This document shows, one piece after another, positions 8,177-17,136 of a DNA stretch of 64,000 nucleotides. The stretch comes from Thermodesulfovibrionia bacterium (GTDB taxonomy: Bacteria > Nitrospirota > Thermodesulfovibrionia > UBA6902): NCBI GenBank assembly GCA_030646035.1, contig JAUSMY010000061.1:62001-126000 (forward strand). The letters are read 5' to 3'. The number at the start of each line of letters is the position of its first letter. The first letter of the stretch is position 1. The notes beneath the pieces are model-generated. The model made no database searches. It had not been told where the DNA came from and saw only the letters and a list, made by a program, of their open reading frames with translations. The position numbers and the translations under genes were made by a program.

Positions 8177-9043
8177 CTATATTGCTTTAATTGCATCGTG
8201 TATTCGTGTTGCTACACGGGCATAGGCACTGTTTCGCAAGTGTAATTCATTAACCCAATCTTTATCAGGATCAAGCATGTCTCGTAAATCAACGTGGTGA
8301 AACTTGTTATGGGTGTGAGCTAAATCGCCCAACATCTCATTATATTTATCAATTAATGTGAATACGGCTTTGCGCTGTTCGACATGATCAAATATCCCTT
8401 TCCTGGCCAAGGCGGGTCGCAGCCACGGACCAGCGAAAGTAAAACCCAGAAAATCAACACTTTCACCAGTTGGGGCAGTATGCCCATATCCATGAACCAC
8501 TATATGAGTATTCGGCGAAACCGCAGCTACTTTTGCAATCAAATCCACAAAGTATTTGCGAAACACCACGTTTATCATTTCAATCATAAAACCGACACGT
8601 ACTCCGGGCAGTCCCGAATCCTTATGGTTCAAATAAGATTCGAACTCGTCACCGGCTATGTCGTTGCCACCTCCAGAGAATAAGAATATCTTTGGTTTTA
8701 TTTCACCCAGTGCAGATAAAACAATGTTGATTGATGGACTAATACGTTCGAATTGCCTGTTTATATTAGTTCCATAAATCATGTTCTCCAATGTATCGCC
8801 TGCTTTTGCGTAGCTATTAATTGAATAACTATAATCACTTTCTAAACAGTCAATAACATCTGTCCCAGGCAAATAAAAAAACCATGAATCTCCCTCAGCA
8901 ACAATCACATCTTGGTGTGCAGTTGCATCTAATTGAAAGGCTTTCTGCTGAGTCGTGGCGATTTTTTTAACTCGCGCTTTTTCCTTGAACTGCGCTACTT
9001 GCTCGCTCGTCCATTTATCTCTTTCGGTGAATTCAGTTGTCAT
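8177..9043 (-). CDS. SGNH/GDSL-type hydrolase
   Basis: This 288-aa protein has the SGNH hydrolase blocks. Block I is VIVAEGDSWFFY with nucleophile Ser53, block III is FSGGGNDIAG, and the block V region DWVNELHL contains the catalytic histidine. The usual DxxH aspartate reads Asn here (NELH), which could weaken activity unless Asp in DW substitutes. SGNH enzymes hydrolyse esters or lipids. There is no signal peptide, so it is probably cytoplasmic. It lies on the reverse strand between two attC-like elements and starts 35 nt from a GTTGAGC core, as a promoterless cassette gene would. Confidence 0.75.
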   Translation of the reverse strand: MTTEFTERDKWTSEQVAQFKEKARVKKIATTQQKAFQLDATAHQDVIVAEGDSWFFYLPGTDVIDCLESDYSYSINSYAKAGDTLENMIYGTNINRQFERISPSINIVLSALGEIKPKIFLFSGGGNDIAGDEFESYLNHKDSGLPGVRVGFMIEMINVVFRKYFVDLIAKVAAVSPNTHIVVHGYGHTAPTGESVDFLGFTFAGPWLRPALARKGIFDHVEQRKAVFTLIDKYNEMLGDLAHTHNKFHHVDLRDMLDPDKDWVNELHLRNSAYARVATRIHDAIKAI

Positions 9044-9077
9044 AATTATCCCCTATCTTCCTTGCAGGTGAATTGTC

Positions 9078-9140
9078 GCTCAACCAGTTATTATCTGAAC
9101 GGCTAAATAAAGGTAGCATTAATTTGATTATTTGGTCAAT
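9078..9140 (-). repeat. attC-like element 3, degenerate
   Basis: The reverse strand ends GTTGAGC (9084-9078), a full match to GTTRRRY, 35 nt before the SGNH gene start. CCAGTTATTATCTGAACGG partly pairs with the more distal ATTTGATTATTTGGTC. Pairing is poor, so the element rests mainly on the core motif and its position. Confidence 0.3.
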
Positions 9141-9350
9141 AAAAAAATACATTGACGTTTTCTGACCGATATTTGGGAGCAATATTCTGCCGTCCTGAAG
9201 AAACGGGCGGTCTTTGATCCTTCAGTTGAAGCTCAAGGCGCTGAGGCCGGGTGGGGGTGATGAGTTAAAGCAGCAGCGCAAGCAACTGCCAATGTAAAAC
9301 AAAACAGGGTTATTCCGCATCCGCTGGATTTTATTGTTCGTGGATAATAT
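9141..9350. other. intergenic scar with recJ-end copy
   Basis: The gap between the SGNH and GGDEF genes (9044-9350) is about 300 bases. It holds attC-like element 3 and then, at 9216-9255, a near copy of the recJ 3' end. Read in the recJ frame this continues through GGDELKQQRKQLPM to a stop. CATCCGCTGGATTTTATTG (9318-9336) recalls the right arm of palindrome 1. I see no complete gene here. Confidence 0.5.
9216..9255 (+). repeat. duplicate of recJ 3' end (38/40 identical to 6701-6740)
   Basis: Direct comparison shows 40 aligned bases with two mismatches. In the recJ frame both encode ILQLKLKALRPGG. A third, shorter version is at 10400-10418 (17/19) and encodes KLKALG before a stop. The three copies bracket a 2.5-kb and a 1.1-kb segment, as repeated insertion into the gene end would leave. 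Confidence 0.8.
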
Positions 9351-10253
9351 TCAGCCTATTGTTAAACAATTTCTTCCAGCTGCCTTGCTTTCATACAAAA
9401 ATGAGTCGGCTCTTTTTATGAGGCTATCAATAGTGTCATTTTCATTAACGAGTGTAGCCCCAATTGAAATTGTGACGTGTAACTTTTCGTTTTCATGCAT
9501 TATGTATGAATTTTCTATCAGTAAACGAAGTTTATTCCCCAGCACCTCAAGCTCTTTGCCGTTTATGTTACGTATAATACCAATAAATTCTTCACCTCCC
9601 CAGCGCCCATAAAGGTCAAACGGTCTGGAGTTGGAAACAAAAGTATTTGCTGCAAATTTAAGGACCTCATCACCCACATCATGTCCATAGATGTCATTGA
9701 ATATTTTGAAATGGTCGATATCTATGAATAAAATACCAAATGGGATATTAAAACGTTTTGCCTCGTCGAATCTGCTTTGGATTTCTTTCTCAACATAGTG
9801 TCTGTTTGCTAAGTGAGTAAGGTTGTCAAGAAGAGCCAATTTTTCAAGTTCTTTTACCCTCAATTTATTGGTTGCCTGATTGCTGATATCTGTGAATAAT
9901 TCTATCCCACCGATTATATTACCGTCTCCGTCGGTTAATGTACTGACACGAACAGAAACCGGGATTCTGTGACCATCCTTGTGGTGCATGTATATTTCAG
10001 CATCGCGCGGCTTTCCATCAGTAATGGTTTCAGCAAGAGGGCACATCCCGAAGCAAAGACTATTGCCTTCGCTGTCGACGTGAGTGAGTATATTATTAGA
10101 ACAAGATCTGCCAACAACCTCATTAGCAGTAAATCCAGAGATCTGTTCAGCAGCTTTATTCCAATATGTTATAACCCTATCTCGGTCTACAAAATATAAA
10201 CCGTCATGGAGTCTTTCAATGATCCTTTCAAAAGAATCTTTATCTAATTTCAT
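9351..10253 (-). CDS. PAS-GGDEF diguanylate cyclase
   Basis: This 300-aa signalling protein probably makes cyclic di-GMP from two GTP. Residues about 5-125 form a PAS sensor (ERLHDGLYFVDRDRVITYWN, then ADGH-like GHRIPVSVRV), ending at a short coiled linker. Residues about 140-300 form the GGDEF domain with DIDHFKIFNDIYGHDVGD and the active-site loop GGEEF. The inhibitory I-site RPFD lies exactly five residues before GGEEF, so product inhibition is probably intact. No membrane segment or signal peptide is seen. It sits between two recJ-end copies and appears to be inserted cargo. Confidence 0.9.
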   Translation of the reverse strand: MKLDKDSFERIIERLHDGLYFVDRDRVITYWNKAAEQISGFTANEVVGRSCSNNILTHVDSEGNSLCFGMCPLAETITDGKPRDAEIYMHHKDGHRIPVSVRVSTLTDGDGNIIGGIELFTDISNQATNKLRVKELEKLALLDNLTHLANRHYVEKEIQSRFDEAKRFNIPFGILFIDIDHFKIFNDIYGHDVGDEVLKFAANTFVSNSRPFDLYGRWGGEEFIGIIRNINGKELEVLGNKLRLLIENSYIMHENEKLHVTISIGATLVNENDTIDSLIKRADSFLYESKAAGRNCLTIG

Positions 10254-10293
10254 AGGGCCTTCTTCACAATCCTTTTTGATCGCTGCTCAAACC

Positions 10294-10352
10294 GCATAAC
10301 AATTAGCACGACTTGCCGTATTTGCTGGAATAAGATAATTATATTAGTGTGA
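10294..10352 (-). repeat. attC-like element 4, close relative of the 18.7-kb copy
   Basis: The + strand runs TAACAATTAGCACG, then CCGTATTTGCTGGAATAAGA and on to ATTATATTAGT. The stretch from CCGTATTTGC onward matches 18697-18729 at all but a few positions. The reverse strand ends GTTATGC, 41 nt before the GGDEF gene start. The two copies lie 8 kb apart beside unrelated genes, so this is a dispersed repeat family. Confidence 0.5.
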
Positions 10353-10399
10353 CAATTATAATACAATACAAAATATAGTGGCTGTGGTTAATAACTTAT

Positions 10400-10418
10400 G
10401 AAACTCAAGGCGCTGGGG
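10400..10418 (+). repeat. partial third copy of recJ 3' end
   Basis: GAAACTCAAGGCGCTGGGG differs at two of 19 positions from the second recJ-end copy. It encodes KLKALG in the same frame, then YSV and a stop. It may be the original end of recJ, displaced by two successive insertions. Confidence 0.45.
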
Positions 10419-10434
10419 TATAGTGTTTAAAAAG

Positions 10435-10482
10435 GCAGTAAGCAGTAATGCGGTATATGTGACACGCATTACTGCTTACTGC
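10435..10482. repeat. perfect 18-bp inverted repeat, 12-nt loop
   Basis: GCAGTAAGCAGTAATGCG (10435-10452) is perfectly complementary to CGCATTACTGCTTACTGC (10465-10482). There is no T-run on either side, so it is not a normal Rho-independent terminator. It lies between the divergent GGDEF and rsh genes, ending 10 bp before the putative rsh -10 box. It could be an operator, a REP-like palindrome or a cassette boundary. Confidence 0.75.
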
Positions 10483-10492
10483 TAAATCTTGC

Positions 10493-10498
10493 TATAAT
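10493..10498 (+). promoter_or_regulatory. putative -10 box of rsh, leaderless
   Basis: TATAAT ends six bases before the rsh ATG at 10505, and no Shine-Dalgarno sequence intervenes. No good -35 box is present at 17-18 bp, because that position falls inside the palindrome. Initiation would fall at or next to the A of ATG. Confidence 0.4.
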
Positions 10499-10504
10499 AA
10501 AACC

Positions 10505-12658
10505 ATGACTGCATCAAAGGAAGTAAGTACTATCAATGGCCTCATAGATAAGGTCTTTCAGTATAACCCTGAGGCAGACCTTGATATCCTGCGCAGGGCG
10601 TACGCCTTTTCCTGTGAAGCTCACCTGAAACAGAAAAGGAAAGGCGGCCAGCCTTTTATCGAACATCCCCTTGCAGTCGCAGCCATATTAAGCGACATGC
10701 GCCTTGACAGCAACACACTTGCCGCCGGGCTGCTTCACGATACCGTAGAGGATACGGAAACAACTGTTGAAGAGATAAAGGAGCTCTTCGGCGATGACAT
10801 AGCCTTTCTTGTTGAAGGCCTTACAAAGCTCGGCAAGATGGAGCTGAAGAATAAGGACGAGGCGCAGGCAGAGAACTTCAGAAAGATGTTCCTCGCGATG
10901 GCTGAGAACATCAGGGTCATGCTTATAAAGTTTGCCGACCGGCTTCATAATATGCGCACGCTCGAGCACCTTCCGGAAGCACGGAGGCTGAGCATAGCGC
11001 AGGAGACGCTTGAGATATTCGCCCCGCTCGCAAACCGGCTCGGTATGGGCGGGCTTAAGACCGAGTTTGAGGATCTGAGCTTCATGTACCTTATGCCTGA
11101 TACATATAAGGAACTGAAACGGAAGGTCAGCAAAAAAGGCAAGGAGCAGAAAGAGTATCTCGATGAGATAGCCAAGATAGTTGAAGCCCATCTGAAAGAG
11201 TCGGGAATTCCGGCAAGGGTGCTCGGCAGGGTGAAGCATCTTTACGGGATATTCACAAAGATGCAGAAACAGAAGATACCTTTTGAGCTGGTGTATGATG
11301 TTATCGCGATCAGGATCATCACTGACACCAAGCAGAACTGCTACACGATAATGGGGCTCATACATTCTCTCTGGACTCCGGTTCCCGGCAGGTTCAAGGA
11401 TTTCATAGGCGCTCCCAAATCAAACCTCTACCAGTCTCTTCACACAACCATAATCGGCCCGAGGGGTGAGAAGATAGAGTTTCAGATACGGACAGAGGAC
11501 ATGGACAGAATAGCAGAGGGAGGTATCGCCGCCCACTGGAGGTATAAGGATGCAAGGTCTTCAAGAAGGAGGGATGAAGAGTACATTGCATGGCTGAGGG
11601 AGCTTGTGCGGCTGCAGAAGGATACTCTTGACGCAAGGGAGTTTCTTGAGGCTGTCAAGGGCAATATCCTGCCGGATGTTGTTTATGTCTTTACTCCAAA
11701 GGGAGACATCATCGAGCTTCCCCAGGGCTCAACTCCTGTTGATTTTGCATACGGCATACACACAGCGGTAGGCAACAAATGCTCCGGCGCCAAGGTCAAT
11801 GGCAAGATAGTTCAATTAAGGCACAGGCTGGAGAACGGCGACTCGGTCGAGGTGTTAACCTCCGCATCTCAGAATCCGAGCAGGGACTGGCTTAAGTTTG
11901 CCAAGAGCCAGAAGGCAAAGGCAAGCATAAGGCATTGGGTCCAGACAGAGGAGAGGAAGAAAAGCCTTGAGCTGGGAAAAGAAATTCTTGAAAAGACACT
12001 CAAGAAGCATGGGCTCAGCAAAGATCTTTTAAAATCAAAAGAGATATTAGAAGCTGCCAAACAGTATAAGATCAAGACCCATGAGGATCTTTTTATTGCC
12101 ATAGGTTACGGCAAGATATCAGCGGTTCAGGCTATCAACAGGTTTCTGCCGGAGCCGGTGAAGGATGAAAATGTCTCTAAAAAGATCGCAGACGAGAAGC
12201 CTAAGAAGGCGGCCGGCATAAGTGTCAAAGGCATTGATGACATAATGTTCAACCGCGCCAAATGCTGTTATCCATTACCCGGAGAGAAGGTCGCGGGTTT
12301 TGTCACAAGGGGCAGAGGGGTATCTATACATTCGGCAGATTGCGCAACCCTTGATGTAAATTCTATCGACGTGGATCGTCTTGTGGATGTCGAGTGGTCA
12401 GGAGATGATTCGATATCTTACCCTGTCAAGGTTGTTGTGTACACTGTTGACAAGCCGGGTGTGCTTGCAGATATGAGCGCGGTCATCTCAAGTGACAACG
12501 TTAATATAAGCCACATCGATGCCACCACAACTCATGAGAAGAGGGCGCGTTTCAACTTTACTCTTGAGGTAAAGGACAAGGTCCAGCTCGATAGCGTGAT
12601 TAAAAAGTTGTCCGGGGTGAATGGAGTTCTTGAGGCAAAGAGGACCAGTTCAAAATAG
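10505..12658 (+). CDS. bifunctional (p)ppGpp synthetase/hydrolase (Rsh, RelA/SpoT)
   Basis: Rsh makes and degrades the stringent-response alarmone from GTP/GDP and ATP. Domains in order: the HD hydrolase with intact LLHDTVEDT (about residues 77-85), which implies active hydrolysis; the RelA/SpoT synthetase with YDVIAIRIITD, KSNLYQSLHTT and EFQIRTEDM; a TGS domain beginning VYVFTPKGDIIELPQG; a helical zinc-finger-like region with RAKCCYPLPGE; and a C-terminal ACT domain. The 717-aa length is standard for long Rsh enzymes. It appears to be the only long Rsh in the window and leads an operon with ogt. Confidence 0.96.
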   Translation: MTASKEVSTINGLIDKVFQYNPEADLDILRRAYAFSCEAHLKQKRKGGQPFIEHPLAVAAILSDMRLDSNTLAAGLLHDTVEDTETTVEEIKELFGDDIAFLVEGLTKLGKMELKNKDEAQAENFRKMFLAMAENIRVMLIKFADRLHNMRTLEHLPEARRLSIAQETLEIFAPLANRLGMGGLKTEFEDLSFMYLMPDTYKELKRKVSKKGKEQKEYLDEIAKIVEAHLKESGIPARVLGRVKHLYGIFTKMQKQKIPFELVYDVIAIRIITDTKQNCYTIMGLIHSLWTPVPGRFKDFIGAPKSNLYQSLHTTIIGPRGEKIEFQIRTEDMDRIAEGGIAAHWRYKDARSSRRRDEEYIAWLRELVRLQKDTLDAREFLEAVKGNILPDVVYVFTPKGDIIELPQGSTPVDFAYGIHTAVGNKCSGAKVNGKIVQLRHRLENGDSVEVLTSASQNPSRDWLKFAKSQKAKASIRHWVQTEERKKSLELGKEILEKTLKKHGLSKDLLKSKEILEAAKQYKIKTHEDLFIAIGYGKISAVQAINRFLPEPVKDENVSKKIADEKPKKAAGISVKGIDDIMFNRAKCCYPLPGEKVAGFVTRGRGVSIHSADCATLDVNSIDVDRLVDVEWSGDDSISYPVKVVVYTVDKPGVLADMSAVISSDNVNISHIDATTTHEKRARFNFTLEVKDKVQLDSVIKKLSGVNGVLEAKRTSSK

Positions 12659-12663
12659 GTTAC

Positions 12664-13155
12664 ATGCAAAAGCCTTCCATATTCTATGACATTTTTAAAA
12701 CTCCCATAGGAAATATCTTTTTGCTTTTTTCCGGAAGATCTCTTATTGAGATATCTTTTAATAAACCCTTGAAGGTTGCTTACAAAAAAGGGGCTGCACC
12801 CAAGAGTTTTCTTAAGGAATTGGGATCTTACTTCAGCGGAGTGGAGACCGAATTCCGCCAAGAGATACAGTTTCTAAAAGGGACTGAATTTGAGCAGAGT
12901 GTCTGGCTCTCACTCAAGGATATCCCGTACGGGGAAACAAGGCCGTACAAATGGGTCGCTGAGAAGATAGGGAGCCCGTCTGCCGTAAGGGCGGTAGGCC
13001 AGGCGCTTTCAAAGAATCCCATACCGATAGTATTGCCATGCCACAGGGTAGTTGAATCAAGCGGTTCCATAGGCGGATATTCCGCAGGTGTTGAAAAGAA
13101 GGTGCGGCTTCTTGAGATGGAATATTATTCAAAGATGAATAAGAATAAAATATAA
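12664..13155 (+). CDS. ogt: methylated-DNA-protein cysteine methyltransferase
   Basis: This protein repairs O6-alkylguanine by transferring the alkyl group to its own cysteine. The active site VLPCHRVVESSGSIGGY is present near residue 125, along with the DNA-binding helix region RAVGQALSKNP. The N-terminal ribonuclease-like domain is diverged and lacks the Ada zinc and AraC parts, so it is Ogt-like. At 163 aa it is normal. It follows rsh by 5 nt and is probably co-transcribed, ending at a strong bidirectional terminator. Confidence 0.92.
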   Translation: MQKPSIFYDIFKTPIGNIFLLFSGRSLIEISFNKPLKVAYKKGAAPKSFLKELGSYFSGVETEFRQEIQFLKGTEFEQSVWLSLKDIPYGETRPYKWVAEKIGSPSAVRAVGQALSKNPIPIVLPCHRVVESSGSIGGYSAGVEKKVRLLEMEYYSKMNKNKI

Positions 13156-13177
13156 CGTCTCTTTTCTGATGAAATAA

Positions 13178-13211
13178 AAAAGAGGAGCAGGATATTTCCT
13201 GCTCCTCTTTT
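13178..13211. terminator. bidirectional Rho-independent terminator between ogt and groEL
   Basis: A perfect 15-bp stem, AAAAGAGGAGCAGGA with TCCTGCTCCTCTTTT, encloses a four-base loop. There is a T-run on the + side and an A-run (T-run on the reverse strand) on the other. Both ogt (forward) and groEL (reverse) end here. Confidence 0.9.
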
Positions 13212-13232
13212 GTTAATTATAGATTGATGGGT

Positions 13233-14882
<1,650 letters not shown>

Positions 14883-14924
14883 TTATTCCTCCTGATATCA
14901 TAATTAAGTTGTTTTTGTGCGGGA

Positions 14925-15212
14925 TTATCCTAAGATGCCCAGTACGTCATCTTCTCTGATAATAAGGTATTCAACGTCGTCCATGCTGATCTTTGAACCT
15001 GAGTATTTATCAAAAAGAACAACATCGCCCTTCTTGACCTCTATCTTCTGCAGCTTGCCGTCATCTGTGACCCTGCCCGGGCCTACAGCTATGACTTCAC
15101 CCTTCTGGGGTTTCTCTTTAGCTGAATCAGGTATGTAAAGGCCTCCTGCACTTCTTGTCGGTTCTTCAGAATACTTAACTAATATCCTGTCTTTAAGCGG
15201 TTTGAACTTCAT
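14925..15212 (-). CDS. groES: 10-kDa co-chaperonin GroES
   Basis: GroES is the heptameric lid for GroEL. At 95 aa it contains FKPLKDRILVKYSE at the N terminus, the mobile-loop region TRSAGGLYIPDSAKEKPQKG, and GDVVLFDKYSG near the C terminus. The ATG at 15212 is preceded by AAAGGAGAAAC. It is the first gene of the operon with groEL and lies about 80 nt from the CIRCE operator. Confidence 0.98.
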   Translation of the reverse strand: MKFKPLKDRILVKYSEEPTRSAGGLYIPDSAKEKPQKGEVIAVGPGRVTDDGKLQKIEVKKGDVVLFDKYSGSKISMDDVEYLIIREDDVLGILG

Positions 15213-15290
15213 GTCTGTTTCTCCTTTCTTTTAGTTAAAAAAGTTATACAACTATTTTTTTGTGTTTTCAATACCGTTGGCGGGTATTGC

Positions 15291-15315
15291 TGGCACTCTT
15301 TATAATTGAGTGCCA
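15291..15315. promoter_or_regulatory. CIRCE-type HrcA operator upstream of groES
   Basis: TGGCACTC (15291-15298), a nine-base spacer and GAGTGCCA (15308-15315) form the classic 8-9-8 inverted repeat. It differs from the consensus TTAGCACTC arm only at the outer bases. HrcA repression of groESL upon CIRCE binding is established for the family, but hrcA is not in the window. Confidence 0.9.
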
Positions 15316-15383
15316 AAAGACAAGTAAGATATTAGCAAAATCAATGGAATATTACAAGGCAAGATACTTTTATACAACGATGC

Positions 15384-16073
15384 CTAAAGAGAATATCTTT
15401 TGCTTCGGTTAACTTTAGGCAAGAGCATTATCAGAGCCAAGCCGGCAAGAAATCCACCGATATGGGCAAACCATGCGACCCCGCCTTCGCCTGCAACCCC
15501 CTTGCTGACCAGCCCGTTTAACAGCTGAATTACTATCCAGAAGCCGATCACAAAGTAGGCGGGAAGCCTTATGACCTGTATGAAGAAACCAAGGAATATC
15601 AATGTATAGACCTTTGCCCGGGGGAACATTAGAATGTACGCCCCGAGTACTCCTGAGACTGCGCCGCTGGCCCCGATCATCGGCATGAGAGACGAGGGCG
15701 CGGTAAAAGCGTGGGCATATGCAGCAGCGATGCCGCACATGAGATAAAATATCAAAAACCAGAAATGGCCGAGGGTATCTTCTATATTATTCCCGAATAT
15801 CCACAGGTAGAGCATGTTGCTTCCAAGGTGGAGGAAGCCGCCATGCATGAACATTGAGGTGAAGACTGTGAGCGACGGGTGGATGGGCTGCAATTTATCA
15901 AATGAGAGAAGGTATGAAGGGATCGCTCCATAGGAATACACGATGTTCTTGTACTCTTCAGGGTTCGACATATGGGTAATTGTATAGAAGAATATGTAGA
16001 TATTCGCAACGATCAACATTATCGTTACAAAAGGGAAGGTGCTGGTAGGGTTGTCGTCTTTATACGGTATCAT
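15384..16073 (-). CDS. rhomboid family intramembrane serine protease
   Basis: The 229-aa protein has six or so hydrophobic segments. The catalytic serine is in IGASGAVSGVLGAYI and the catalytic histidine in FAHIGGFLAG, the rhomboid dyad. HGGFLHLGSNMLYLWIFG provides the conserved HxxxN stretch that stabilises the oxyanion. It cleaves membrane-protein substrates within the bilayer, and the substrate is unknown. Its start overlaps the stop of the DUF523 gene (ATGA), so the two are translationally coupled. Confidence 0.93.
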   Translation of the reverse strand: MIPYKDDNPTSTFPFVTIMLIVANIYIFFYTITHMSNPEEYKNIVYSYGAIPSYLLSFDKLQPIHPSLTVFTSMFMHGGFLHLGSNMLYLWIFGNNIEDTLGHFWFLIFYLMCGIAAAYAHAFTAPSSLMPMIGASGAVSGVLGAYILMFPRAKVYTLIFLGFFIQVIRLPAYFVIGFWIVIQLLNGLVSKGVAGEGGVAWFAHIGGFLAGLALIMLLPKVNRSKRYSL

Positions 16074-16525
16074 CTTTTGATAGCAGGCTTCTTCATCTCA
16101 TCTGATTCAACTTCTATCCCTGCCGCTATAAGCGCAGCCGCAGTCACACCTATGCCCTTTGCCTTTTTTCCGTTTCTTTTAATATATGTGCTGCCGCATG
16201 ACGGGCTTCCGTCTTTAAGGATGGCCTTTTCTATTTTCAGCATATGAGCGATCTTAAGCACCTCATTGGCCCCTCTAAGGAAATTATGTGTGTAATCCTT
16301 GCCTGATTCCTTTCCAATCACCCTTGAATCATTATTTAAAAGCGCGTCACCGTCTCCTCCGATAAGCTCAACAGGTTCTCTCGGAGTCGGCAGTCCCCCA
16401 AGCTGTTCAGGACATATGGGAATAGCCTTGCCTTCGGCGACAAGGTCTCTGAAACGTTTTTCCCCGCAGTTAGTGCCGTCGTATCTTGTGTTTATGCCCA
16501 CAAGGCATGCGCTTATTAAGATCAT
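16070..16525 (-). CDS. DUF523 family protein
   Basis: This 151-aa protein matches the DUF523 pattern: an N-terminal ISACLVGINTRYDG, then PICPEQLGGLPTPREP, and KDGSPSCGSTYI near the C terminus. The conserved cysteines suggest metal or Fe-S binding, but the function is unknown. It is the first gene of a two-gene operon with the rhomboid protease. Both are convergent with the groESL direction of control but have no shared signal that I can see. Confidence 0.85.
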   Translation of the reverse strand: MILISACLVGINTRYDGTNCGEKRFRDLVAEGKAIPICPEQLGGLPTPREPVELIGGDGDALLNNDSRVIGKESGKDYTHNFLRGANEVLKIAHMLKIEKAILKDGSPSCGSTYIKRNGKKAKGIGVTAAALIAAGIEVESDEMKKPAIKR

Positions 16526-16601
16526 TTTTTATTCTATCAAAGGGCTGAATTTATTGCTGAAATGGTTTTCTTGTAACTCGTAACTGTTACGGTATTAATG
16601 T

Positions 16602-16607
16602 TATAAT
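16602..16607 (+). promoter_or_regulatory. putative -10 box of ssrA
   Basis: TATAAT lies 18 bp ahead of the predicted 5' end of the mature tmRNA, consistent with a short processed leader. No convincing -35 box is seen. Confidence 0.35.
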
Positions 16608-16625
16608 AAATCAGGAAATGTCAGA

Positions 16626-16969
<344 letters not shown>

Positions 16970-16990
16970 AAGATATTTTCTAGTTTTGAC

Positions 16991-17018
16991 AGAGACATTG
17001 CCGCCCGGCAATGTCTCT
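16991..17018 (+). terminator. hairpin downstream of ssrA
   Basis: AGAGACATTGCCG pairs perfectly with CGGCAATGTCTCT, 22 nt after the tmRNA CCA end, followed by TTAATTTA. The stem is strong but the T-run is weak, so termination is probable rather than certain. Confidence 0.65.
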
Positions 17019-17136
17019 TAATTTACAATCAACCTTCCGGCTTGTTAAAAATTAATATAGTTGCGAATAACCTCGGTTTTGTTTTTATGCGGTGTGATAT
17101 AATTACCGGGAAACTTTTAAAAAGGAAGAGAATTTA

